64,000 bases of DNA. It comes from Bin87 sp965222895. GTDB taxonomy: Bacteria > Chloroflexota > Dehalococcoidia > Lucifugimonadales > UBA3495. Under the pieces are notes generated by a model. It ran no database searches. It saw only the letters and a list, made by a program, of their open reading frames with translations, and was not told the DNA's origin. Made by a program: the position numbers and the translations under genes. Each line of letters starts with the position of its first letter. The first letter of the stretch is position 1. The stretch is taken from contig CBDCVB010000002.1 of the NCBI GenBank assembly GCA_965222895.1, positions 1,612,001 through 1,676,000 on the forward strand, read 5' to 3'. Below, in pieces: positions 35,401-42,841 of the stretch.

Positions 35401-35753
35401 GGGATGTACTGGGGCCGCAAGTTGGTAACGATGGCGGGACTAGCCTTGAAGAAGGCCACCGCTAGAGTCGGAGAGTCCTGCGACAAGTAGGTGCCGCAAC
35501 GGGCCCATTGCATAAACGATGCAAAGGCCAGTGAGCGCGCCACTTCCGGGCTCACACGGTAGTATTCCACCGCAGATTCCCACGAGCGGACGGTTTGGGT
35601 GCCAATCGACACCCCTTCTTTGGCCCACAGCGCCAGTTCTTCGTCCGTGAAGGAATCCGCCATGGCGTCGGCCACAGCTTCATACGCTTCGGTAACCGCG
35701 GGCGGGAGTTTGACCAGTTCTGCTTGGAATTCGCCGGATGGGGGATTAGTCAA
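32445..35753 (-). CDS. Large VWA-domain protein, NorD/CbbO-like partner of the MoxR ATPase
   Basis: The 1102-residue protein has an N-terminal half of helical repeats with recurring R-S-L/F-x-x-x-S-P-x-x-V-x-N-L units. A very acidic middle (about 640-760) is rich in Asp, Glu and Gln. A C-terminal von Willebrand A domain has the metal-ion site DMSAS near residue 880 and later a Thr and ISDGRP. This layout matches NorD/CbbO-type proteins that act with CbbQ/NorQ ATPases to activate metalloenzymes. The start is TTG 35753, with aaggagg nine bases upstream, overlapping the preceding Nudix stop by 8 bases. The two genes are therefore translationally coupled. The client enzyme is not known. Confidence 0.8.
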   Translation of the reverse strand: MTNPPSGEFQAELVKLPPAVTEAYEAVADAMADSFTDEELALWAKEGVSIGTQTVRSWESAVEYYRVSPEVARSLAFASFMQWARCGTYLSQDSPTLAVAFFKASPAIVTNLRPQYIPRWAGLGRSLYKGTWKSSTLAARFFEVSPDLVRNLPFWDVEVFASLIEALSYKSYDVAAECLVLGRDVLPGMGREREAFLSMSRALTDSSWREVKACLEMAPRALQNVEEGQTGRFLRLGEKLAKMGLRDTSRFLYDGAQALAHVSAGSQGHILDLCEGLLATTPDAVPPFLKSLDPVLNRITLAQLDQWYQHGVQLLNENPESGIAFFKIESNTSEALLETLSSSLDLERVKGIMRLYTRALSGSNIEVLSTAELVRKQIGWVDQDTASTDGTKVYLPPMVDNYNDKAQNFAWFKVVATHQVSHLEFGSFQFDFTKPASVFDDRRLIMEAAIAARAEAMRTATAEHFRLEDVDIGPAIETDGGPGGTMRVFTDIGRFLSLFEDRKLVFDLFSVLEDCRLDYRIKTEYPGIRRPAQDVQDGALEARPKIEDLPLQEALIELLVHMSLDHFENLPVPQEYREEAYMLARIMHRLRTIRATIEDTGEAALRAYEIISRLQNQQQPEDEYQPEDLDDPGEFSEEEYEALLDKLQAAMSDQQGEQGDGDPYESPEPVEYRGDFKPEMVQLLTKLQMDQSQMGDAEPMTQEELEQLLQDSAELELDAQEGDVDQSMAMFAQNIMKEAGVPPPSNDPGRGYGPILHDDDSGGELEALEPKTFVYDEWDFRANDYKPRWCIVKEKILDEGDQNFYNDSLRNYASLIAHIKRQFELIMPETWRKTYRLNDGEDIDLNAALEAWADLRMNVPPDEKIYWRRNRIQRDVSVVFLLDMSASTAEAIDEGRHSVDDRDAPDDPVEYMVWLRRRREGLVRRHYKRIIDLERESCTLLIQALESIGDTYGIYGFSGYGRENVEFYVIKDIEEQFNDKIKRRIDKVTPLHATRMGSAIRHAITKLDNQDSATKILFLISDGRPQDRGYSREGVEKEYAVHDTHQALLEAKRKEITPFCLTVDKAGHDYLKTMCGDLNYEVLDDIWALPERLPMLYRSLTM

Positions 35754-36342
35754 AGCTTGTGTCCTCCTTGTTCAGTCCGTCCTCAAGCGTATCGAGGAAC
35801 TGGTCGAGGATTTTGGCGGTGGCGCCGTACACCAAGTGCTGTTGGTAACCGTAGGACTTCACCGCTACTCGAATACCGTCTTCAATCCGAGAATCCCAAC
35901 GCAGCGTTGCCGGATCGCGTAACACGCTCATTGGTATCTCTACCACCTCGGCAATCTCTACTGAGCTGGGCCGAAATTCATAAGGGTATGGGATCGTGCC
36001 TACGAACACCTTCACCAGAAAATTGGAACGCGTTACGTTGTCGTCCAGCCGCCCCAGGATGGTTATGTCATCTCGCGCGATGCCCATTTCTTCTTCGGTT
36101 TCGCGACGGGCAGTGTCTTCAAAATCACGGTCTTCCGGGTCGCGCGCGCCGCCCGGGAAAGACATTTCGCCTTTGTGATGCTCAACTTCCATCGACCGCT
36201 TGTTGAGCAGCACGCAGAACTCGCCGTCTTTGGGATATAGCAACAACATTACTGCCGCCGGCATCAATCCTTCGGCGGCGGCAGTGTGCTGCTGGCGCTC
36301 CGCCAGCGTGCTCTGTATCAACTCAAGGGTGAGTTCACCCAT
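35746..36342 (-). CDS. CoA pyrophosphatase-type Nudix hydrolase
   Basis: The 198-residue protein carries the NudL/NUDT7 pattern. LLNKRSMEVEHHKGEMSFPGG corresponds to the UPF0035 motif specific to CoA diphosphatases, and the Nudix box runs on through RRETEEEMG. It should hydrolyse CoA or acyl-CoA to phosphopantetheine and 3',5'-ADP. The gene lies between the ATPase and VWA genes, downstream of coaE, so CoA synthesis and CoA turnover genes share one operon. The ATG is preceded by gggagg four bases upstream. It overlaps the VWA start by 8 bases. Confidence 0.85.
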   Translation of the reverse strand: MGELTLELIQSTLAERQQHTAAAEGLMPAAVMLLLYPKDGEFCVLLNKRSMEVEHHKGEMSFPGGARDPEDRDFEDTARRETEEEMGIARDDITILGRLDDNVTRSNFLVKVFVGTIPYPYEFRPSSVEIAEVVEIPMSVLRDPATLRWDSRIEDGIRVAVKSYGYQQHLVYGATAKILDQFLDTLEDGLNKEDTSFD

Positions 36343-36368
36343 GCAGCCTCCCGGCTACCCGGACCTTG

Positions 36369-37277
36369 CTACTCGAAAATGGAGTAGACCACCTCTTCGA
36401 TGCTGCGCTGCAGTTCCAGCTCGTCCGACAGCGTCCATACGATCGCAACCTGGCAGGCCCTTCTTGGGCTGATGCCTTGGGTCATCAATCGGCCGGCGTA
36501 GATGAGCAACCGAGTGCTGGCGCCTTCGGCCAACCCGTGCTCGCGCAGATTCCGGATTTTTTCGCCAAGACGCGCGAGTGAGTGGGCCTGGGCTTCGGTG
36601 CAACCGCTTTCCTTGGCTACGATTTCCGCTTCCAAATCCGCCGGCGGGTAGTCGAACTCAATGGAGATGAACCGCTGGCGTGTGCTGTGCTTCAGGTCTT
36701 TCAACGCGCTCTGGTAGTGCGGGTTGTAGGAGATGCAGAGCAGGAAACGGTCGTCGGCTTCAATGATATTGCCAGTCTTTTCAACCGGAAGAATGCGGCG
36801 ATGGTCGGTCAACGGGTGAATCAGAACCGTGGTGTCCTTGCGCGCTTCTACCACTTCGTCCAGGTACAGGATGGCGCCAGTTTTTACGGCGCGGGTCATG
36901 GGGCCGTCAATCCAACGCGTACCCTGGGCGTCCAACAGGTAGCGCCCAACCAGGTCGCTGGCGGTCAGGTCTTCGTGGCAGGCAATGGTGACCAGCGGAA
37001 CGCGCACTTCGCCTTCGTTCATAGTCTGGCCGGAATCGCTCACGGTGGTCATTGGCCGCCCGAGTTTCCAGGCCATGTATTCTACGAACCGAGTCTTGCC
37101 GCAACCCGTGGGCCCTTTGAGCAACACCGGAATGTGTTGTGCGTAGGCAGCCTCAAACAGCTCCAGTTCATCGCCAACGGCCCGATAATAAGGCTCGCTG
37201 CGCACCAGGAACTCTTCGATTGCGAACTCCTTGAATTTGGGTTCGTCTTCCAGCATTTCGACGTTAGCTTCAACCAT
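36369..37277 (-). CDS. CbbQ/NorQ-type MoxR AAA+ ATPase
   Basis: The 302-residue ATPase has Walker A GPTGCGKT at 55-62, Walker B ILYLDEV, a sensor-1 asparagine in ISYNPHYQSAL and a C-terminal CbbQ_C-like helical region. LTASDLVGRYLLDAQGTRWIDG, the pre-sensor pore loop, is diagnostic of the CbbQ/NirQ/NorQ clade. With a VWA partner these ATPases remodel or load metals into enzymes such as Rubisco, nitric oxide reductase or others. No such enzyme is visible in the window. The ATG overlaps the coaE 3' end by 8 bases, and the Nudix gene follows after 26. Confidence 0.88.
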   Translation of the reverse strand: MVEANVEMLEDEPKFKEFAIEEFLVRSEPYYRAVGDELELFEAAYAQHIPVLLKGPTGCGKTRFVEYMAWKLGRPMTTVSDSGQTMNEGEVRVPLVTIACHEDLTASDLVGRYLLDAQGTRWIDGPMTRAVKTGAILYLDEVVEARKDTTVLIHPLTDHRRILPVEKTGNIIEADDRFLLCISYNPHYQSALKDLKHSTRQRFISIEFDYPPADLEAEIVAKESGCTEAQAHSLARLGEKIRNLREHGLAEGASTRLLIYAGRLMTQGISPRRACQVAIVWTLSDELELQRSIEEVVYSIFE

Positions 37278-37887
37278 TACTTTGCTTAACCTTTCCTTTG
37301 ACTCGCTCGTCCCAAAGGGCGGACACCGTGCTTTGCAAGGCAGCCAGGTCAGCCCCGTTATTCACCACCACGTCAGAACGGCGGTTGCGTTCAGCTGCTG
37401 ACATTTGCGAGTTGATTCGTTTCCGTGCTTCCTCTTCGCTCAAGCCGTTTCGTTCGTGAAGGCGCTCGACCACAGTGTCCACCGGAGCCTCGGTAGTCCA
37501 AACTTCATCCACCAAGGCGTCCCATCCGGCCTCAAAAAGTACCGCTGCTTCCACAACGGCGACGGCAACGCCATCGTCGCTCAGTCTGGCTTTGCGGTCT
37601 TCAACCATGCGCGCCATTATCGGGTGCATAATTCCGTTCAGGCGCTCCAGTTGCCCGGAGTCGGCAAAGACGATTGCGCCCAGCTGTCGGCGGTCTATTT
37701 CACTTTCCGAGGTCAGAATATCGGTCCCAAAGGCTGCAACTACCGCCTCCCAGGCTTCACTGTGAGGGGCATATGCTTCGTGGCCCAGCCGATCCGCATC
37801 AATTATTGCAGCACCGTGCTGTTGCAAAAGGTCAGCTACTGCGCTTTTCCCAGTGCCAATACCGCCCGTCAGACCAATAGTAAGCAT
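37270..37887 (-). CDS. coaE: Dephospho-CoA kinase
   Basis: The 205-residue P-loop kinase phosphorylates the 3' hydroxyl of dephospho-CoA, the last step in CoA synthesis. The start MLTIGLTGGIGTGKS (Walker A) is the normal family N-terminus, so ATG 37887 is used rather than an earlier in-frame methionine. IDADRLGHEA, PLLFE-like AVLFEAGWD and the QxxxxER-like RINSQMSAAERNRRSDVVVNNG match the CoA-binding and lid regions. It overlaps the CbbQ-type gene by 8 bases. No strong ribosome site is seen before the ATG. Confidence 0.92.
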   Translation of the reverse strand: MLTIGLTGGIGTGKSAVADLLQQHGAAIIDADRLGHEAYAPHSEAWEAVVAAFGTDILTSESEIDRRQLGAIVFADSGQLERLNGIMHPIMARMVEDRKARLSDDGVAVAVVEAAVLFEAGWDALVDEVWTTEAPVDTVVERLHERNGLSEEEARKRINSQMSAAERNRRSDVVVNNGADLAALQSTVSALWDERVKGKVKQSNG

Positions 37888-38111
37888 ACACGCCCAGCGA
37901 CTTAAACTATCGGGCATTCTAGCAAGGCGCAGGGATTCGGTCAACCGACAGATTTATGTAATCACCCGCCGGCATACACCGAGTTTTACGGCTTCGGCGC
38001 CGGTTTTGCTTGGGAATAGCCGGTTTTTCTCGCGAATAGAAGTAAACGGAGCAGGCAGTTGCCGGCGCTGTGTTCAATCGGACGTAACCCGCGCCAGCAA
38101 ACCGGCTGGGT

Positions 38112-38765
38112 CTAAAGGTCAATCTGTACTTCCCCGTATCGTTCCAGGAATCGCTCTTCCAGCCCGTAGAACTTGTCCCGGTAGGCTTGGGAATGGATGC
38201 GGTCGGTGGTCATTATGACCGCATCCTCTTTGTTATCGGCGTAGTAATTTTTCCGTATGCCGGCCTCGTTGAATCCATATTTGTCGTAGAGGCGTTGGGC
38301 AATGAAGTTGGACACTCGCGCCTCCAGCGTTACTTCGTCCAAGCCCTGTTCAACGGCCACTCGGACGGTGCCGATTAACAGCAGTTCCCCAATTCCCTGA
38401 CCGCGCAATGGCTCCCGGACGGCGATCTCGGTTATGTGGGCCTGGTCGCCCTGAAACCAGATGCCGACGTACCCGGCCAGTGCATCGGCGCCAGGGTCAG
38501 TTGCCATACCCAACACAGATTTCACGCTGCCAACCATCCGGGCCCACATTGAACTGTCGGCGGGTTCCGTTTGGCCGGTTACATCGTGGTATTCGGGGGG
38601 TTCCGGTTCAGGGTTGGTCAGGTACGCCACTAAAAAACAACAGAAGCGGCTGCTCAAATCGCGGCGGAACGGCGTACCTATCCACCCCAGAGAGAAGGCT
38701 TCCCTCTCGATGTCGATTACTTGCGGGATGTCATCGGCCCGCATCCGACGCACCGCTACTTCCAT
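38112..38765 (-). CDS. rimI: GNAT acetyltransferase, RimI-like
   Basis: The 217-residue acetyltransferase has GNAT motif A in ITEIAVREPLRGQGIGELLL with the acetyl-CoA Q/R-x-x-G-x-G loop. Motif B, FIAQRLYDKYGFNEAGIRKNYY, is as in RimI. RimI acetylates the N-terminal alanine of ribosomal protein S18. This one has an insertion of about 40 residues (about 65-105) between strands 2 and 3, so substrate may differ. The start is ATG 38765 with agaggg ten bases upstream. It is probably co-transcribed from the EndoQ-like gene upstream. Confidence 0.8.
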   Translation of the reverse strand: MEVAVRRMRADDIPQVIDIEREAFSLGWIGTPFRRDLSSRFCCFLVAYLTNPEPEPPEYHDVTGQTEPADSSMWARMVGSVKSVLGMATDPGADALAGYVGIWFQGDQAHITEIAVREPLRGQGIGELLLIGTVRVAVEQGLDEVTLEARVSNFIAQRLYDKYGFNEAGIRKNYYADNKEDAVIMTTDRIHSQAYRDKFYGLEERFLERYGEVQIDL

Positions 38766-38887
38766 ACGTCGTGTTCCCTCTGTTGATTCTCCTCGGTGGA
38801 AAACCCACCGTAAACCGGTCGGGTTCCCCAGCATTCTAACAAACGTAACCGGTTGCAATTCAGCCTCCAGGAACCCGCAATCATGAA

Positions 38888-40132
38888 TTATCCTACCGTC
38901 AGCTGTATCGAACCGTACTGGCCGTCGTATCCGGGCGTTATGTTAATCTTTCCGCGGCGCGCCCGCAATATCGCGTCCGCCACATCGTCTTTTGCCACAG
39001 CTGCCAGGTCGGCCTGGGACGCAAATAGCAATGCCGACAGTTCGCTCCCGATAGCGTCGGTTACCGCGGTGTATTCACGCATTACGGTGCGGGTGTTCAC
39101 GCCCAGGTTTCGCACCGCCGCGATAATTTCCTGCAACGGAACCAGCCGCGCAAACGGCGGGAGGTTTACTGCCGGGCAGCGGTTTCCGGCCGGGCGTAAG
39201 AAGCCGTCCGAGCCTGGATGCAAGTCGCTGTCGACGGGCTGGTCGGCGAGCGCGGACACTCGGTGTAGCACGCCTAGCGTTAATGGCCGACCACAAACCG
39301 GGCAGTCGGAGCCGTTAGCCGCCAGTTGAGCGGAGTCATATACTATCCCGCATTTGCGGTGCCCGCTGTAGTGATATTTGCCTTCTTCCGGATAGAACTC
39401 AACCGTGTAGGCGACGCCGAAATCGTGCAGCGCGGTCGATAAACCGTCCCAGGACAACGGCGCTGCAAAGGCGGTCATTTCCCGGCCTAGCCGGTTCACC
39501 GAATGCGCGTCTGAAAACGACACAACCGACCGGGCCTGCAAATCGGGCACTGCCCAGTTCATTGACGGATCGGAAGACAAACCGCTTTCGATTGCCGTAA
39601 TCATCGGCGCCAGGTCCCCAAAACATTCTTCAAGGCTATCGAAGCCGCTGCGCGATCCGTAAATCCCGTACCACGGTGTCCATGCGTGCGCCGGGATGAC
39701 AATGGTTTCAGGGTGCAGGTCCAGCGCCAGGGCGGTCAGGTCGTGAGCGGATAGCGATACGGTGGGTCGGCCGTCGCTGGCGAGTTTGCCGTAATGCGCA
39801 AGATGCTTGGTCAGCACAGCCGCAGCGCCCAGCGAAGGCACGAGAACCAGCAGATGGATGCGCCGGCCCCGGCCGCCTTGCTGGTAGACGCAGCTAATTT
39901 CGGTTCCCGGAACGAATCGGACACCACCATACGAATACAGTCCGTCGGATTCGGGCGTCAGTTCGTTGCGCAGGTTTTCCGCCCAGACCGGATGCGTAAA
40001 GTCCCCGGTGGCCAGCAGGTCGATGCCCTTCCGACGGGCCCATCCAGACAGGTTTTCCAGAGTCAGGGCTTTGCTGCACGCGAAAGCGTAAGGGGAATGG
40101 ATGTGCAAGTCAGCAAGGAATTTTGCTGCCAT
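38888..40132 (-). CDS. Endonuclease Q-like PHP-domain protein
   Basis: The 414-residue protein has a PHP metallophosphoesterase core: LADLHIHSPY (D8, H10, H12), ATGDFTHPVW, PGTEISCVY, IPAHAWTPWYG and VVSFSDAHS. It is followed by a zinc-finger segment CPVCGRPLTLGVLHR and a final PGYDGQYGSIQL. This order is characteristic of endonuclease Q. EndoQ nicks DNA 5' to deaminated bases (uracil, hypoxanthine) or abasic sites and was first found in Thermococcales and a few bacteria. It would act in repair of deaminated DNA. The gene lies 9 bases from the alpha/beta-hydrolase gene in one operon. Confidence 0.82.
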   Translation of the reverse strand: MAAKFLADLHIHSPYAFACSKALTLENLSGWARRKGIDLLATGDFTHPVWAENLRNELTPESDGLYSYGGVRFVPGTEISCVYQQGGRGRRIHLLVLVPSLGAAAVLTKHLAHYGKLASDGRPTVSLSAHDLTALALDLHPETIVIPAHAWTPWYGIYGSRSGFDSLEECFGDLAPMITAIESGLSSDPSMNWAVPDLQARSVVSFSDAHSVNRLGREMTAFAAPLSWDGLSTALHDFGVAYTVEFYPEEGKYHYSGHRKCGIVYDSAQLAANGSDCPVCGRPLTLGVLHRVSALADQPVDSDLHPGSDGFLRPAGNRCPAVNLPPFARLVPLQEIIAAVRNLGVNTRTVMREYTAVTDAIGSELSALLFASQADLAAVAKDDVADAILRARRGKINITPGYDGQYGSIQLTVG

Positions 40133-40141
40133 AACGTTTCA

Positions 40142-40900
40142 TCAGGCGGCGGCGAGCAGCATCTCCGCCAGTTCCAGCGGATTTTCGATGGCAACCTGGT
40201 GACCCGCATCCAGCTCCACCACCGTGGCGCCGGGGATACGAGCCGCCATTGTTCGTTGCCGGGCCGCCGATATGAGGCGGTTATTGGTCAGCGCCACATA
40301 GGTTACGGGACATGGCAGGTCATCCAGGTTCAACGAAACTGGCTGAGTCAGCATACGCAGAGGAAGCGGGCCGGTGTGTCCGACGGTTTCCACCTGTCGC
40401 ATCGTGTCCAGCCCGCCAAACCAGTACCTGTTGATGGCGCTGAGCGGTACGCCAACGTCTCGACCTGAGATGCCGCTTAGTCTCGCGCAAATTCTGATGA
40501 TGACCCTAGTCGGCCACGGGTAGGCCGATAACGGAGATTCACCATCGCCGGGTACTATTCCGGACACCAGCACGATTCGTTTCGGTTTTACCGGCAAATC
40601 GTAGACCGCCTGCAACGCAACGGTGCCTCCCAGCTCGTGGCCAACCAGCACATAATCGGAAAAATTTTCCCGCTCCACCACGTGTGCCACCGCGCGCGCG
40701 CTCTCGGACATATCCACCAGCGCTACATCCTGAGCCCGGTCTGCTCCGTGGCCGGGCAAATCCATGGCCCGAACCCGCACCGCTTGACGGGGGAGGTACA
40801 GTCGCGGCGGATGTTCCTCAGGAGCCGTCATGTGGCCCCACACTTTGCCCCAACTCCAGGCCCCCTGGGCCGTGCCGTGTAGCAACAGGTAATCGGACAC
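40142..40900 (-). CDS. Alpha/beta-hydrolase with Glu in the nucleophile position
   Basis: The 252-residue protein has the alpha/beta-hydrolase core with an oxyanion LLHGTAQGAWSW segment, MDLPGHG, and the final VELDAGHQVAIENP histidine loop. The nucleophile elbow, normally G-x-S-x-G, reads GHELGG at 87-92, so E89 replaces the catalytic serine. Related haloalkane dehalogenases and epoxide hydrolases use Asp here. Glu could be a nucleophile variant or mark a non-hydrolytic protein. It sits between selA and the EndoQ-like gene. Substrate unknown. The ATG start has only a weak ribosome site. Confidence 0.75.
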   Translation of the reverse strand: MSDYLLLHGTAQGAWSWGKVWGHMTAPEEHPPRLYLPRQAVRVRAMDLPGHGADRAQDVALVDMSESARAVAHVVERENFSDYVLVGHELGGTVALQAVYDLPVKPKRIVLVSGIVPGDGESPLSAYPWPTRVIIRICARLSGISGRDVGVPLSAINRYWFGGLDTMRQVETVGHTGPLPLRMLTQPVSLNLDDLPCPVTYVALTNNRLISAARQRTMAARIPGATVVELDAGHQVAIENPLELAEMLLAAA

Positions 40901-40929
40901 TCGGTACTCCTTTGGATTAGTTGCCTGAT

Positions 40930-42327
40930 TCAGCCCGCGTGCCCAGAGTTCAGCGCTATCGCCAACGCCTCAACCAGGGCGTCATCCTGCTCGGGCAGTA
41001 CCGTGCGCGGATCCAACCGGACTGTATCCCCCTCGATTCGACCGATCACCGGAGCGTCCTGTCGCCGCAGCAGGGCCAGCAATGCTTCCGGGCTGGTGAC
41101 AGTTCCAGTCGGCGACACCGCCAGCACCCAGGAGGGCAGGGTTTCACCCGGGAGGCTGCCCCCTCCGACCGCCGAGCGTGCCGGTAAGACCTCCGATTCA
41201 GTCCCGGTTGCACTGGAAACCTGGTCGCTCCACGCCTGCGCCCGAGCGCGAATAACTTCCGGCGGCGCTGAGATCATCCGCCAGACCGGCACCTTTGATT
41301 CGGCATCACCGGAAAGGAAATGGATCAGGGTTGCGGTCAGGCTGGCCAGGCTCATCTTGTCGATTCGCACTGCGCGGGCCAACGGATGACGTTCCATTTG
41401 GCTGACCAGTTCCCTTTTGCCCACCACTATGCCCGCCTGCGGCCCCCCAAGGAGTTTGTCCCCTGAGAAGAATACCAGGCCAACGCCAGCGGCGATGCTT
41501 TCCTGCGGCGTCGGTTCGTGAGCCAATCCGTAGCGCTCGGTGGCCAAAATTGCCCCACTGCCAACATCGTGCAGCACCGGGATCCCGGTCTTGACACCCA
41601 GTTCGACCAGGTCCCTTTCGTCAACGCCGGCGGTGAACCCCTCAACGCGGAAGTTGCTGGCGTGGGCTTTCAGAAACGCGCCGGTGTGTTCCGTTACGGC
41701 ATCGGCGTAATCCCGGATGTAGGTTCGGTTGGTAGTACCCACATCCACCAGGGTACAGCCACTCTGACGCAACACGTCCGGGATTCTGAAACCGCCGCCG
41801 ATTTCCACCGCCTCGCCCCGGGTAACAATCACCTCGCGGCCGGCCGCCAGTGCAGAAAGACCCAACAGCAGGGCAGACGCGTTGTTGTTCACCACGAATG
41901 CGGCTTCCGCGCCGGTGAGGTTACGCAGCAGTGCCTGCAGGTGCGCTTGCCTGGAACCCCGGCGACCGGTCTCCAGGTCGATTTCCAGGTCAGAGTAACC
42001 TTTGGCGGCATTTTCGGCCGCCGCAATCGCGGTGTCGCTCAATGGCGCGCGACCGAGGTTGGTATGGATAATCACGCCGGTCGCGTTGATGACCGGTCGC
42101 GGTGACGGGGTAACCAGCTCGATGACTGCATCGCGGACGGCGGTCGCAATGTCGGTTTCAGAAGGAGCCGGCGCCCCAGCCAAAACGCGCTGCCGGGCTT
42201 CGGAGAGCGCGTCGCGAGCCAATTCCACGACCCAACCGCGCCCGTAGGCCGCAATCAGATCGGCCAGGTCGCCATGGTGAACGACTCGTTCTACGCTGGG
42301 AAGATTGCGAAGTTGGTTGGATGCCAT
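40930..42327 (-). CDS. selA: L-seryl-tRNA(Sec) selenium transferase
   Basis: The 465-residue PLP enzyme converts Ser-tRNA(Sec) to Sec-tRNA(Sec) with selenophosphate. Signatures include INATGVIIHTNLGRAPL, NNNASALLL and the PLP lysine K291 in FSGDKLLGGPQAG. Length is as expected. It starts at ATG 42327; an earlier in-frame methionine is unsupported. It heads an eight-gene minus-strand run. selB, selD and tRNA-Sec are not in the window. Its presence means the organism can probably make selenoproteins, which gives weight to the in-frame TGA in the thioredoxin-like gene at 52705-53316. Confidence 0.93.
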   Translation of the reverse strand: MASNQLRNLPSVERVVHHGDLADLIAAYGRGWVVELARDALSEARQRVLAGAPAPSETDIATAVRDAVIELVTPSPRPVINATGVIIHTNLGRAPLSDTAIAAAENAAKGYSDLEIDLETGRRGSRQAHLQALLRNLTGAEAAFVVNNNASALLLGLSALAAGREVIVTRGEAVEIGGGFRIPDVLRQSGCTLVDVGTTNRTYIRDYADAVTEHTGAFLKAHASNFRVEGFTAGVDERDLVELGVKTGIPVLHDVGSGAILATERYGLAHEPTPQESIAAGVGLVFFSGDKLLGGPQAGIVVGKRELVSQMERHPLARAVRIDKMSLASLTATLIHFLSGDAESKVPVWRMISAPPEVIRARAQAWSDQVSSATGTESEVLPARSAVGGGSLPGETLPSWVLAVSPTGTVTSPEALLALLRRQDAPVIGRIEGDTVRLDPRTVLPEQDDALVEALAIALNSGHAG

Positions 42328-42433
42328 GTAGTGGGGGCCCTTGCCTTTGGTTCGTAGAGATTCGGCTGCCATTCTAACATTTGGATTGCATTGCGCCGCA
42401 AACCCTCGGTTTCCGTGGCGCCAAGAGGGCGTC

Positions 42434-42439
42434 TATAAT
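42434..42439 (+). promoter_or_regulatory. -10 element before the small membrane protein
   Basis: A perfect TATAAT lies in the selA/42497 divergent intergenic region. No convincing -35 is seen at 16-18 bases. Confidence 0.35.
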
Positions 42440-42496
42440 AGAATGTGTCTAACTGGAGCATATGCAGTACATCCCAGACGATTTTCCGAGATTCTC

Positions 42497-42709
42497 ATGA
42501 ATGCTGCCAACCGCAAACTAATTGGCGTCGTCATCATGGCGTTGTTCGCCGCAGCAATGGTATTCGGAACCGTGGGCGCTTTGCTGGAGGTAATTGAAGC
42601 CACCTCGGCTCCGATACCCGCTGACGGGGAATATGTGGCGCGCCTGGATTCCCGCGATGGTGAAAACGGCGCTATCGCCGCCCTCAAGTACGTCTGCCCC
42701 TTCCACTGA
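42497..42709 (+). CDS. Small single-pass membrane protein (70 aa)
   Basis: A 70-residue product starts MNAANRKLIG and has one strong transmembrane helix (about 10-31, VVIMALFAAAMVFGTVGALL). A short polar tail ends in CPFH. A TATAAT lies 58 bases upstream, while the ribosome site is weak. No family is recognised. It could be a small membrane regulator or stand-alone. It precedes the acyl-CoA dehydrogenase by 132 bases. Confidence 0.4.
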   Translation: MNAANRKLIGVVIMALFAAAMVFGTVGALLEVIEATSAPIPADGEYVARLDSRDGENGAIAALKYVCPFH

Positions 42710-42841
42710 TTGCGCCATAATGGTTGCTGTGGGACCGCGCCGGTGAATCGCGGCGGTGGTGTATAGCCTGCTGCCGGGCTGTAGGTCGTGCCGCGCCTGG
42801 CCATCCAATCTGTCAAACTTCCAATCCCCGATGGAGACAAG

